Shown: positions 11,988 through 23,289 of the stretch, piece after piece
How positions within the stretch are numbered: position 1 is the first letter of the stretch
Layout: each line of letters opens with the position of its first letter
Source: Tetrastigma voinierianum
Taxonomy: Eukaryota > Streptophyta > Magnoliopsida > Vitales > Vitaceae
Assembly (NCBI GenBank): GCA_016808115.1
Contig: JAEQBH010004556.1
Coordinates: 1 to 64,000 of the forward strand
Direction: 5' to 3'
DNA: 64,000 bases
Program-made: the position numbers and the translations under genes
Notes under the pieces: model-generated
Databases searched by the model: none
Told to the model about the DNA's origin: nothing
The model's input: the letters and a program-made list of their open reading frames with translations, nothing else

Positions 11988-12431
11988 TGTTGGATACGAT
12001 TTCTAACAACCTAGATCACCATGGTGGGAACATAAACAAATATTAATGGAGAAAAAGCGTAAATTACATCTGTACTGGAATCCATGGATCTCTTTCTTTG
12101 TTGATGCGGAATTGATGAAGAGGCTGAAGGCAGATCTCAGATCTTCTCCCCAAGCGACCCTTTGGCGGCTTTGTAAAGTTGCGAATCAACTTTTTCTGAA
12201 ACCTTAGAGAGGGTGTCGTATGTGATAGAAATGTATCCTTAGGGTTTGGGAGGAACAGGCACTCATTAAATAGGTTAGACCACGAGTACTCTGCATGTAG
12301 TAGAAGTGACTCGACCCGCACACTAACCGATCCGTATAATTTATTAAGAAGCCCGATAACCTCACTTAATTAGACGAGAATTAATTAGGTTTGAATTCAA
12401 TTAATGAAGCCCACTTAATGAAAACCTTACA
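11988..12431 (-). repeat. 5' LTR of copia element
   Basis: Partner of the LTR at 5698-6135. It starts TGTTGGATACG and ends CTTACA in plus orientation, and is followed by the CTTTT target duplication. Confidence 0.88.
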
Positions 12432-12436
12432 CTTTT

Positions 12437-12825
12437 GACTAATTAAACATCCTGTGAGTATAATCATACATTCCATTAATCAAATAAAAGGCGTCTAGCG
12501 GTCGATTTAAATGGCCAGCCAGGGATAGCAAAATATCAATCTGATGACCATAATCATACATATAAGGAAAGTTAATTATTAAAAAGAAGAAATTAAACTT
12601 GAAACTTAGAAAGACAAGTTGTTTATGATACGTGGCATTGTAGTGTCTAGAATCTGGGTGAAATATTCATAATCTTAGCTTCTCCCAAAGGGATGCATCT
12701 AGATTTTTCAGCCTATATACCATAGTCAAACACAAAATATTTTTTAGGCAATAAGATTTCGGAAGAAACCACTTTCGGGATATGTTCCTTAAAGTTTAAA
12801 ACAATTAAAAGTTAAGCATATAAAT
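12437..12825 (-). repeat. Inverted copy of viral leader and promoter-downstream region
   Basis: This is the reverse complement of about 12960-13350. Shared blocks include gaagaaattaaactt, cttagaaagac, cctaaaaaatattt and its inverse, and ttttaattgttttaaacttta. The two arms form a head-to-head inverted repeat with a short unmatched centre at about 12826-12864. With 5592-5697 it forms one continuous minus-strand leader. Confidence 0.82.
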
Positions 12826-12864
12826 GGTACCCACGACCCTCCTATTATCTTATTGTGATATACC

Positions 12865-13488
12865 TCATAAGCTTTCGTATAGCTTTCAACTCAAACTCTT
12901 CCTCTCTTGTATAGAGGTGTGTTTTATCAATGAAACTTGTTTAATGTTTTATTTTACTATTCTTTATTTATATGCTTAACTTTTAATTGTTTTAAACTTT
13001 AGAGAACATCTCGAAAGGGGTTTCTTCTGAAATCTTATGGCCTAAAAAATATTTTATATTTGACTATAGTATATAGGCTGGAAAATCTACATGCAACCCT
13101 TTGGGAGAAGTTGAGATTATGAATAACTTCCTGCAGTTCTAAGATACTACAATACCATGTACCATAAACAACTGGTCTTTCTAAGTTTTAAGTTTAATTT
13201 CTTCTTTTGAATAATAAATTTTCCTTATATGTATGATCATGGTCGCCCATATCTCTAATATTTTGCTATCTTGTCCATTTGTTTAAATTGACTGTTTAGG
13301 ACGTCTTTCTAGCATTGAAAGAATGCATGATTATACTCATAGGATGTTTAATTAGTTAAAAGAATTTGTAAATCTCTTTAAAAAAAAAAAGGTCATATGA
13401 GAGTAAGGAAAACCCTGAGTAGGACCTATAAAACTTTTCTATCACTTTCTCACAACCTAAATTGAAAATTTCAGCCCTCTCTTATTAT
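12865..13488 (+). promoter_or_regulatory. Endogenous pararetrovirus, 5' leader (first copy)
   Basis: Plus-strand leader of the viral unit, homologous to the terminal copy at about 34600-35220. Shared blocks include aagct-ttcg, tgtgttttatc-atgaaac, ttaattgttttaaactt, cctaaaaaatattttatatt, ctttgggagaag and a poly-A run before gtcatat. It begins downstream of where the TATA box lies in the other copy, so this copy lacks its own promoter core. It leads straight into the primer-binding site. Confidence 0.8.
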
Positions 13489-13500
13489 TGGTATCAGAGC
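13489..13500 (+). other. Pararetrovirus primer-binding site (tRNA-Met)
   Basis: TGGTATCAGAGC, the initiator-tRNA-Met complement that marks the minus-strand DNA origin of Caulimoviridae. It is followed by pararetroviral reading frames, not bounded by an LTR. A decayed counterpart (gggtatagaacctta) lies at about 35223-35238. Confidence 0.85.
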
Positions 13501-14514
13501 CTTAGATCTGATTAAACATAGATAAATTAATAATCCAAAGAATATATGAGAGAGATTAGAAGAGTATTTAGATCCTTCAACTCTATCGAATACATAGATC
13601 CAATACGAAAAATAAAAAATAAAAAAAATTTGACGAAGGTTTTAGAGAGATAATTAATATTACAACAAATTATATTAGAAAGGATTTAGCTGTTTTTGAG
13701 ATAATAACTACTGTTAAAAAATTAGATAAAGAAAGATTAGTGTTTAATATACTTAGAAACAACCTAGAAAGAAAACATTTAAGATTAACCCACTTAGATA
13801 TAAACCAACTTTATTTATCTTACTTATTTGGGAATTAGTTTATGTCGAGATTTGACTTCACGAAGAATTAGTCATATAGACTTTCTGGCAATAAGTGATA
13901 AAATCGGAACTATAGAAAGCCTTAGACATTTATTAACAGAGTAGAATATAATAATTACATAGAAACATTAGATATAGTCCATCTCCTATAAGAAGACAAA
14001 TCGGCCACGAGAATATTATACCGAGAAAACATTTTTATAGAAAAATTAATTAATAATATAAACTCTACATTTATAGGTACCGGAGAAGAACACATAAAAG
14101 AATGCGATCACTAAGATTAGTCATTCAATTAGATATTTAGATTACTTAGATCTCAAAATAGAAAAATTAGAAAAAGCAAAATAACAAGTTCCTTAGACTC
14201 ATTTAAACTTAAGTGCAACTATAAAAATGAGCTTTATACACATAATATACACTTTGAAAATTTAGAAAACTGTAAATTTACTATTAACACATTAGTAGAT
14301 CTAATAATCAATTTCTCAGAAAATTTTAAGACTTTCAATCCAGAATTTAGTAAGATAAAACGTTTAGAAAATAAAAGTAGAACAAATAGGAAAAAACCTT
14401 GATTATATCCATTCACTAAACTTGGTAAAAGAAAATAGACGGAAGAATATTATACTCGGAAGAATATAATAATAAGATCATTAGCAATTAGAAAACTTCA
14501 CGAAATAAATAGAG

Positions 14515-14593
<79 letters not shown>

Positions 14594-15050
14594 GAATTAA
14601 ATAGACTAACATATGAATAACTTGTATCAAGATCAAACATATCTCCAAATACTAGAAAGAAGCTAAAAATTTCCATAATATGCGAGTCTAAGTTCGAAAA
14701 CCACAGCATGTAAAAATAGATTTAACTCACAGTAAAACAAAATAATATAATATTATTATTATTAATCAACATAAATCATAAACTTAGTAGAATACAAACA
14801 AGCCTAGTAGTTCAAACACCGCAGACATAGAAGATATTATAAAATGCATAAATAATTTAGAAATAGGAAAATCAAAGAAATCAATAGCCATACCTAGAAC
14901 TTATACTTTTGGAACAACTAAAAACAAACAAAAAAGTAATGAATAGCAGAAGATCATTTTTAGGAGTTTCTAGAACAATATCTAAAATAAGATAAACAAG
15001 AAGTAGTAACAATGGCCAGGTGCTTGTAGTGATAAATATGGAACATAAAT
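13501..15050 (+). pseudogene. Endogenous pararetrovirus, region before movement protein
   Basis: AT-rich plus-strand sequence rich in lysine, isoleucine and asparagine codons with many stops. No domain is recognised. It corresponds to the N-terminal end of the viral coding region. A dinucleotide microsatellite has expanded inside it (14519-14590). Confidence 0.5.
14519..14590. repeat. Compound microsatellite (CA)n(TA)n
   Basis: About 21 CA units followed by about 13 TA units within the decayed viral coding region. It interrupts any frame. Confidence 0.95.
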
Positions 15051-15602
15051 AGCTGAAATCATAGATCCAGAAATAGAATATGAAAATTTTAAAATTAATG
15101 GTTTAAAAATACTAGAACCAAAAGTAATATATAAGAAGAAAATATTTGAAAAAAGAAATAAATTTATAAAATGTATAAGAGAAGAAGAAATCGATGTTTA
15201 GGAAATGATACAATCACACTGGAACTATTAGGAAAAAGTATAGTAGACAAATTAAGAAAATATTATAGCTTTTGTCATTTAGGATTAATAACTATAGCCA
15301 TTAAAGGATTAAGAAGGAAAGGTTTAGGAACAAAAACACTAGTACATATATATGATGATAGTTGGACAAATATGGAAAAAGCAATGATAGCAAATACAGA
15401 AATAGATATGAATAATAACATAGGGATAGTTTATTGTATGCCAGATTTTATGATGAGTCTTAAAGACTTACAACAAGATATTAAAATAGGAATTAAAACA
15501 AAAGGATATGAACAAGTAAAAGGTAGTAATTTAGTAATTAATATAGGATTTATCGGAAGATGTACAAATTATGTAGATAATAAAGTAAAAATAAAAGTAT
15601 AA
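15051..15602 (+). pseudogene. Endogenous pararetrovirus movement protein (30K superfamily)
   Basis: An open block at 15171-15602 encodes GLGTKTLVHIYDDSW, NNIGIVYCMPDFMMSLKDL and LVINIGFIGRC. These match the conserved core of Caulimoviridae 30K movement proteins, which enlarge plasmodesmata for cell-to-cell spread. Some 40 residues of the same domain precede it in a broken frame. It lies upstream of the coat region, as in petuvirus, florendovirus, caulimovirus and soymovirus genomes. Frame breaks before and after mean it is not expressible as read. Confidence 0.85.
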
Positions 15603-16180
15603 GATGTGGTAAATCTCTTAACCACCAAAGGAGTAGGAATGGTTAAACCAGAGGCATTAAGTACAGAAAATTTAGTAGGATTAGAATGGGATTTAGAAGA
15701 TTTCGCTAAAACGAGCTTGATTATACCAAAATCCCTCTTTATTATACCAAACTCTTGAGGAAAAGCGTATAAGATTTATAGACTATAAAAGGATGACATC
15801 TGGCGAGAATACGAAGAATTAACATAAATAAAATAGACTACGTAACTCCTAGAAGGAAGAGACTATCCAATAAAAGAATACTCTAGAAACTTGAGACATA
15901 TTAATAGGGAGAAGAAGATTTGGTAAAAATAGAGACATTAGCCTTGCAAAGGAAAGATAGAAGAAGACGAAGATTAATCTATGATATTTTAGGAAATATT
16001 GTAGTAATAGAACTAATAAAAGATGATAATGAAACTATAGAATTAGATAACGACTTAGAAATGATGGAAAATGAAGTAAGTAGTGCAACTTCTCCTACAC
16101 AATTTGCTAAAAGCCAACCTATGGAAGTAAGACACAATAGGAGGGAAATTTACCGGACCACAGGCATACTATGAAAATGA
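15603..16180 (+). pseudogene. Endogenous pararetrovirus, linker between MP and coat
   Basis: Broken plus-strand frames continue the polyprotein. The open piece at 15920-16174 is acidic (DDNETIELDNDLEMMENEV), a common property of the segment ahead of the pararetroviral coat domain. No named domain. Confidence 0.45.
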
Positions 16181-16890
16181 GCACAAGCAGACCAATCATA
16201 TAATTAGCAGATCTATAGACTACGAGACTTAAAAAGACCTTACCCAATAGAAAAACCCTATAAGTTTCAAGGACAAGCCTCAGGACAAATACTAAATATA
16301 GCAACTCATGATCCACAATTATGGAATAGTGTAATAGACGTATGGAAATATCCAGTAGTAGCAGAAGTGTGGAAAAATATACCCCAAGAAACAGACCCTG
16401 AAACTATGTACAAATATTTAGAAACCTTTTTAGGAGAAAGTAATAGAGCATTATGGGAATCGTATAAACAAATTTTAGGGAAAACTACAATGCCATGCTC
16501 AGTCTAGGAGCTAATCCATATAATTTTGTAAACTAGATTAGTAGTTTAATTATAGGAGAAGATCCTAACTCAGGACATATTACTCTACAGGAAGCAGTAT
16601 TAAATCTAGAACAAATGCAGATAAAAGACTGGAAATATATAAAAGAATTTTGCAAATCATACTACCATTTTTGTGCCATTTCAGGAAATGGATTTAACCA
16701 AGAATTAGGAGAAAAATTGTTTAGAAAACTTTCAGGAACCTTAGGAAGAGAAATAGAAACCTCATGGAAAGAAGTCCAACAAAATGAGATGACAGAAAAT
16801 CAGGAACCTTGGAATATAGGACATAGGATAAACCATAGAATGAAAATACTTAAAAGAAAATGGAGCGAAATACAAACCCCGAACTGACTA
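16181..16890 (+). pseudogene. Endogenous pararetrovirus coat protein domain
   Basis: Plus-strand blocks include NRALWESYKQ (about 16446-16475) and an open stretch at 16615-16887 with YYHFCAISGNGFNQELGEKL, FRKLSGTLG and ILKRKWSEIQ. The GEKLFRKL..LG pattern and the following basic segment are typical of Caulimoviridae coat proteins. A stop within the first part and a frame change near 16505 break it. Confidence 0.75.
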
Positions 16891-17089
16891 AAGAAAAGCG
16901 ATTACAAATTTTGTAAAAAATATGTTTACACCACAAACATATGGAGCGGAAGAAGATCGAAAAGAAAGAAATATAAACCATATAAAAACATAATAAAAGA
17001 TGTTTATTAAAGATCTCTTAGAAGAAAACCTTATTTAGATCCTAACAGGATATGTTAGAAAATATAATCAGAAGGACTATATAAAAATA

Positions 17090-17155
17090 AACTTAAGTGC
17101 TTTATGCGCTATTGGAGAACCAGAGATCGTTTAAGTACAATTGTCCTAGAAAGAA
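17090..17155 (+). pseudogene. Coat-protein zinc knuckle, degraded
   Basis: Downstream of the coat core, a short segment ending FKYNCPRKK retains the C-terminal half of a CCHC knuckle. The upstream cysteine positions are shifted by indels. Position and spacing agree with the RNA-binding knuckle at the C-terminus of pararetroviral coat proteins. It is followed by an acidic frame (to 17279) with EELVEIDEEIFDTE. Confidence 0.55.
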
Positions 17156-17790
17156 AAATCTATATAATACTAGGAGCATGCTTTTAGAATGTACAAATGA
17201 AGAATTAGTAGAAATAGACGAAGAAATATTCGATACTGAAACAATATACAACATAGTTAGCATAAAAGAAGAAAAATAAAACTTAGATAGTGAAAATGAA
17301 GATTTAATAAATGAATTAGCAGAACTACAATTTTTAGGAATAGAATTCATGGACATAATATGTGAACATAAATGGAAAAAGAATAGTGGGCTTGTGATAT
17401 TAGATGTTTTAAATATAAAATAGTTTAGAGATATATTACATAGAGCAAAATGTCATAAATGTTATTTAGAATGATGTATAATAATATGTATAGAAGAATA
17501 TTTCACTAGCCTAAGTATGAAAGGAATGAACATCAAGAAAATATAAATACTCTCTCGTTAGAAGAAAGATGTCGATAGATTAGAATGAAGCAATTATATT
17601 AAAGGAATGATATATGGTTTAATTATAAAATTTGAAAAGTAGGAAAGAAAAAATTAGAAGAAATCGGAAGAATTTATGAATGAAGAAAATAATAATGTAA
17701 CATAATCTATCCTATGAAACATGTAATAAATTAGGAGAAATACAAAGGCACCTCGAATAGAATGTACAATAAGGATAGAGAAGAGTTTTT
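17156..17790 (+). pseudogene. Endogenous pararetrovirus, coat-protease linker
   Basis: Acidic, low-complexity plus-strand frames broken by many stops. No domain is recognised. Minus-strand frames here are shadows. Confidence 0.4.
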
Positions 17791-18180
17791 AATAAAAACA
17801 CATGCCTTGTAGATACGAGTTGTACTCGTATAATTATAGATGAGAAAATAATCTTAGGAAAAGATTTATAACGTAGCGAAAAACTGTAATAACCATAGTA
17901 GATGGAAGTCTTAATAGATATACCAACCATTTAATTACCACATCCAAAATATCTTTTATGACAAATTGCTACTCTAGCCCAGAATACTCTTTACCATTAA
18001 AAGAACCTGGATAAAACCTTTAAATCTTAGACATCAAGTCATATTAGGACTATCATTTTTATTAAAAGACAATGAGCAAATAACTTTTAATAAAGACTTT
18101 TTTACTCTATCAAGACATTGCATGATAAGCTCATTACAAAAGAAATTAGAAATTATAAGTCCAGAGGCATTAGATAAACA
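17791..18180 (+). pseudogene. Endogenous pararetrovirus aspartic protease
   Basis: NTCLVDTSCTRIIIDEKI is read at about 17795-17845. It carries the retropepsin active-site block with serine where glycine is usual. About 70 codons later ILGLSFLLKDNEQITFNKDF (about 18034-18093) matches the C-terminal flap-to-hydrophobic block of pararetroviral proteases. The two halves are in different frames. It lies directly upstream of the reverse transcriptase, as in the family. Confidence 0.75.
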
Positions 18181-18539
18181 AATTTAACATTCCCAAAAAC
18201 CAATTTATTAGCGAAAAAGATTGTGAATGTGAAAAGAAGGGCGGTCACGGCTTAGGAAACATGATATGAGAAGAAGGATTCGAAGACGTAGAATATGACG
18301 ACATATATTTAATAGACTTAGTTCATATCAGTAATAGCATAACCTACTTTATGATAAATATAAAGAACAAATACAAAATTTAGTTGATAGGTTAGAAAAA
18401 CTAGAAATTATAGGAGAAAATGTTTTAAAAATATTGGAAAAGATAAAGTAAAATGTATATTAAAAATAAAAACCCCGAGATAATAAAATAAAGCTACTTA
18501 AGATAGAAACTTGGCCCGAAAAAATAGAGAAGATTATAA

Positions 18540-18867
18540 GAGCGCATATTAGTAGTTTATTAAAAGCCCCAGATGTATCACGAAGTTAGGTCGCCTTATA
18601 AATCAGCAACCTTCTTAGTAAACAAACATAGTGAACAAAAAAGAGGAAAAAGTAAGATGGTGATTAACTACAAAAGATTAAACGATAATACAGAAGATGA
18701 TGGATATAATATACCAACAAAAAGAGATATTTATTAGGAAAAATAAGGTGTACTATATTTAGCAAATTTGATTGTAAATCGAGTTTTGAGAGTTAGATTT
18801 TGGACAACCTTTTCTTGTCTAGAAGGACATTTTGAATGACATGTGCCATTTGGTTTAAAGCAATCTT
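18540..18867 (+). pseudogene. Endogenous pararetrovirus reverse transcriptase, N-terminal part
   Basis: The plus strand reads MVINYKRLNDNTEDDGYNIP at about 18656-18717 and then GHFE...HVPFGLKQ up to 18866. These are the fingers and palm blocks of a Caulimoviridae RT. The reading breaks off at an LTR beginning TGTGGCCCC at 18868 and resumes at 28171, so the gene was split by the gypsy insertion. Stops and frame changes predate or accompany it. Confidence 0.85.
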
Positions 18868-20754
18868 TGTGGCCCCAAATCAGGGGTCCATTATTTGCAG
18901 TCAACTGCTTGGAAAATCTATACGTCTCGTATCTTGAGGCGTATACCAGTAAAATGGCCCTTGGGCGCGTATTATTTCGTGAATATCATTATATTCGATA
19001 GTTATTTCATAAATCTATATCAACCAAATATATTACATGGTTCAAGTTATAACATTTTCTCTTAATACAAATACATATTAAAATCTATAATTCTAATACA
19101 TATTAATAAAACATCAAAGCCCATGACTCATTTCTTCAAAATCGGTCTACAGGAAAGGCGAGTCTTCTCGAACACCCTTGTACACGAAAAATGTTCCATC
19201 GGCAGGTATTTTATCGCTGATGAGTGGAATCACTACTAAATAGGTTATAAACTGATTACCTAAATCTTTCCACGAAATGTAGCGCATTTAAACGGAAATA
19301 TGTGAGTCCTAGCGAATATCTGCATGATCAGCGTAATCACGAGTCCTCAGGCTAACTCACACTTTCAAGCCATGTATGAAAATAATCATTTTCAAAACAA
19401 AGCACATTTGTTCTTGAAGAAGAATATACTCTAGAATGATCGGTAAAGAAAGTATGGGACTACCCTCAGAATTGAATTGGTTGGTGAGCTTTGAAGCAGT
19501 CATGGTCCTCATCGGATATGATGCGGTGGCCATCTCGACTTGATTCTCTACGGAATATCGTCACGTGAATTCCTTCCATAACCCGTATCCATTTTACAAA
19601 ACCATGTCGTACTCCTCTAACTTCTAGGTTACCCGATTGCATATGAAAATGCATTATGCCATTTCATACAGTCTAGTCGCATGTAAATATATAAACATTA
19701 AATATATTTACAAAACATTTAATTCATGATCATGTCATGTAAATCTCATTTCATACATTAAAAAATTAGCTTGCCAGGCTAATGATCAAACACGAGAGCA
19801 ATTCAACGAATCACTTTCGATCAAATACATTTTTACACAAAAATATATTTTGAGTCTTATTCCTATGAGCGGTAAAACCTAGGGTTTACGGTTCAAAATC
19901 ACTCATCAATTCATTTAGTTCACTTTGCGAACTTCGCATTTCCACGGCATTCAGGCCTCATCGAACCCGATACATGATTTAATACAAAATTTCAAGATTT
20001 AACAACCCAAATCAGCCCAGCGATCCACGGTACTCATTGGTGTTCAAGTGCTCGGTCGATTAGAGGTTTGGGGGTCGATCAACGACCCCTCACGGCCTCA
20101 TTCGGCTCAAACATCGACAAAGTACTTAAGAAGAGCAAGTAGGGGCCTCTCTCGGAGTTTGTCGAAACTCCTTAAAGCGAGAAATCGCGGTGTCTCTCGC
20201 GTGAAACAAACCTCCTTCTTATCTCGAAGGAATGTTAGGCGGTTGGATCACTCGTGATTTTAGAGAGAAGGCACACCTTCTTACTCTAAAAAATATCAAA
20301 ACCTAGCCATTGCAATTCGTTTTTTTGCCCTCTGCACGTTTGGTCTCTTTTTGTCTTAATTTGAGAGAGAGCAGTCTTATTAGCTCTTTGTCTTTCAATT
20401 TAACAAATTCTAAATTCCCCTTATATCCATATCTTGGATTTGACTTTTCAACCCGATGGCATCATGCCATGTGTCAGCAATGGAGTCCACCTTAAGCTCA
20501 AGTTAAGCGGGTGGAGCTTCACATGGCACCACGTGTCTTCGCTCAAAATACTCCAAGTGTCATGGCCTTTCGTTTCCTCGAAAAGCGTGTAAATTTCGAT
20601 TGTTTGGAATTGACAGAAATTCTGCGTGGTAGCTAGATTCGCGATCACGATTCCAACGAAGTCCGTTCATCATCAAGAGATCTAGAAAAATTTAGGATTT
20701 TTAAGAAATACGATTTTGCCATTTTGAAAATTAGAATTTTTGTGGAGTCTCACA
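18868..20754 (-). repeat. Gypsy 3' LTR (left copy), about 1.9 kb
   Basis: In plus orientation it starts TGTGGCCCCAAA and ends GGAGTCTCACA. The inner edge at 20755 carries the polypurine tract. It aligns with 23066-23289 plus 26500-28170, and with the block at 50532-53368. Confidence 0.8.
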
Positions 20755-20762
20755 TTCCCCTC
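20755..20762 (-). other. Gypsy polypurine tract
   Basis: On the minus strand GAGGGGAA abuts the LTR start TGTGAGACTCC. This is the position and composition of the plus-strand priming tract, and it fixes the orientation. Confidence 0.65.
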
Positions 20763-23044
20763 GGCAAAAGAATTTAAATCTAGAAATTTCGGCATACGCA
20801 TCAACCATGCGTATGTATACCTAGCCGAGGCCAGGTGTCGGGTGTGACTGACTAGGTCCGATTCTCCCCGGCTTGACCGGTGTTTATTGACTCATAATAT
20901 CAAGAATGACATTAACGACGTCGTGCCACCTAAGGTCCACCATGCTTAGTTCTTGTGACTCGATCCTACAGAAAAATCCAGCTCTCTCCTACGTCCTAAG
21001 GGAAGAATTTTCCATCATCTGAGCTTTTCTAAAGACCTCAGCCTCTATGCCCAGACCTATCACCTGAAGATGCATTAATGAATGAACATGATGCATCGAT
21101 TCAAACACTACTCACATTCAATAATTGCAGAGTAGGCGGCACCTGTTCATTTCATTATCAAATCCACAAGAGTCATAGTTCTAACCTTGGCATTTACCCC
21201 TTTCCATACGCATTACACCATGCATGTATTTCCATATCCATCATATAGTATATATGTCCTTGCATTTATAGGCAATGCCAGAGACCAATTTATTCAATAT
21301 ATCAATCATTTTATCATAAAAATTTATTTTAGAAATTTCCATTTTCCAAAATTTTGTCTGTTTATTTGATTTGATTTGATTTTATTTAAAGTTTTTTTTG
21401 AAATTCTTTATTCCTTTGTTGACCGTTGGTATTACTTGTTCCTTGATTCGCATTCACAGTTGCGTAGGCCAGAATTCTTGTGGAAACTGACCTAAGTTCT
21501 GTCTGATAAAATTGTATTCTCAATCTGGTCTACTTCTGTTATACTTTTCAGTGACCCTTTGTTTGCAATACTCTTAAGTTGTCTTGCAATACAACTCCCC
21601 TTCCTAGCCCTTGAGTCACAATACACAAAGGTATATTGCAATACAAATTTTTTTTTCTGCACCTCTATATTGCGATCTGATGTTCTTCTCTTGCAATACA
21701 ATTCCAACCCACCAAGCCTCTAGTTCTGTCTGATTTTCCCTATTGCAATGCTAGCCGACAAACGCTATCTTGCAATACAATTCCTCTACCCCACCAAGCT
21801 ATATCTGTCTGATATTTTTTTTCTGCCCTTCTTTGTCACAATCGAATTTTGTATTGTGACACTCTCTCATGCAACCAACCTTTCTCTTACGTCTGAGCCA
21901 AGGTTGCGTCTGATTTTTTTCGCGTCTGATTGGGCGTGGCCCAATCCGTTCTTTGCACTTTTGAAGCGATTTTTTCATTCTTTTCTTCTAAGGCTGGCTG
22001 AAATTCACGAAAAAATACATATACATATTTTTTTCACATGCTATTGAGAAAAATACCAAAAAAACATAAGTATACATTTTTTCGTTTCTTGACTCTTAGA
22101 AGATACACAAAAAATATACCTATTTTATTTTTTTCTCTTGTTTCAACTCTTGAACCACCAAAAAAAAAATACTTATCCATATATTTTTCATTCTCCAGTA
22201 CCTCAATAAATTTATAAAAATTTATTTTATTAATTTTCTTTAGTTTTACACACTACAAAAACCTTAGAAAATGATTTTCTTCATCTCATTTTTTTTTTCA
22301 TTTTATTCTGGACCATTTTGTCCAAAATTTCTTCTCCTCATTTTTTTTCAGTTTTAATTTCCTCCAGTAGCCTTCCTTGCTACTCCCACATGCGATAAGC
22401 TTGAACCTTTGCACCCTTACAACTCAAAATTTTATGAGTTCAACTTTATTCCTTTTTCTTGTGCAAAAGCGGAATAAATTTCGAATTTCACAAACCCAAC
22501 TTTGTTCTTGTTTTTAAGCCAGAATACATCGAAATTTTTTTTTGAACCAATTAGAAAAAATTTCTCAACCTTGTTCTCACACTAAACCTAGTGTTCCATC
22601 TTAAATTTATTAAAATTTACATCTCATTATCAAACAACCCAAATAAATTTATTAAAAAAATTTATTTCTTATTTTCTTCTTTGTTCCGGTTACACCTTTG
22701 TAAACTCCAAATTTTCTAACACCTTAATTTGTTTTCCTACACACTATGTGCTAATTACTAAGCACAAACAATCCTGACACATAACAACCATGTTATGCAC
22801 ACAAACACAACCATGCATCCAAAGCGCGCCTGAAACACACATGCGGTGTCTGGTTTTGTTTACGTGCCTTCCCTGCGTAATCATTACCTAAACTTCGGCG
22901 TCAAACCACACCTAGTGGTGATGTTCTTACACGACTATGGCCTAAACTGACCCTCATTCTCTGGGTTTCCATATACACATACTACGCATCAAACCCCGAC
23001 CCAGTGGTGATGGATACCCAGGCAGGCTCCTGAGTGTTCGTATA
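20763..23044. other. Internal region of gypsy-type element, non-coding
   Basis: No gag, protease, RT or integrase motif on either strand. It contains a cluster of ttgcaatac(aa) motifs at 21560-21785 and long T-rich and A-rich runs (21980-22740). The frames at 21492-21707 (minus) and 21748-22047 (plus) show no domain. Confidence 0.55.
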
Positions 23045-23064
23045 CCTAGCGCTACGATGCCAGG
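23045..23064 (-). other. Gypsy primer-binding site, degraded
   Basis: The minus strand next to the right LTR reads TGGCATCGTAGCGCTAGGTA. It resembles the initiator-tRNA-Met-type site TGGTATCAGAGCCTAGG with small changes. Adjacent to the LTR end at 23066. Confidence 0.55.
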
Positions 23065-23289
23065 CTGTAGCGCCCGATCACGGGGTCAGTTGACTATCGT
23101 CCCGGCCTGCGGAAAATCTATCATCTCGTATCCGCGAGACATACTGGTAAAAATGGCGCGGAGGCACTGCGTGACTTACTTTCGTCAAATATACCCGACT
23201 ATATTCCGATAGTTCAACTCCACGAAAATCTATATCCGACCGATATATTCATGGTTCAAGAGATTATAACATTTCTCTTAATACAAATA

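Larger units (their letters stand above)
5698..12431 (-). mobile_element. Ty1/copia LTR retrotransposon, decayed
   Basis: Two LTR copies bound the element, 5698-6135 and 11988-12431, both starting TGTTGGAT in plus orientation. A perfect 5-bp target duplication CTTTT lies at 5693-5697 and 12432-12436. The insertion site exists uninterrupted in the plus-strand viral leader near 13350-13365. On the minus strand, from high to low coordinates, come PBS, a GC-rich leader, gag zinc-knuckle-like motif, integrase and reverse transcriptase. This is the copia order (INT before RT). All frames are broken repeatedly, so the copy is not autonomous as read. Confidence 0.9.

Noticed and set aside
12960..13488. 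LTR of a retrotransposon ending at the PBS
   Set aside because: A tRNA-Met PBS follows it, which would suit an LTR, and a second copy lies at 34560-35245. However, the coding order and MP/viroplasmin genes identify a pararetrovirus, so the repeat is terminal redundancy rather than an LTR.
14488..14709. 73-codon minus-strand frame with a membrane-like stretch
   Set aside because: The apparent hydrophobic run is the translated CA/TA microsatellite.
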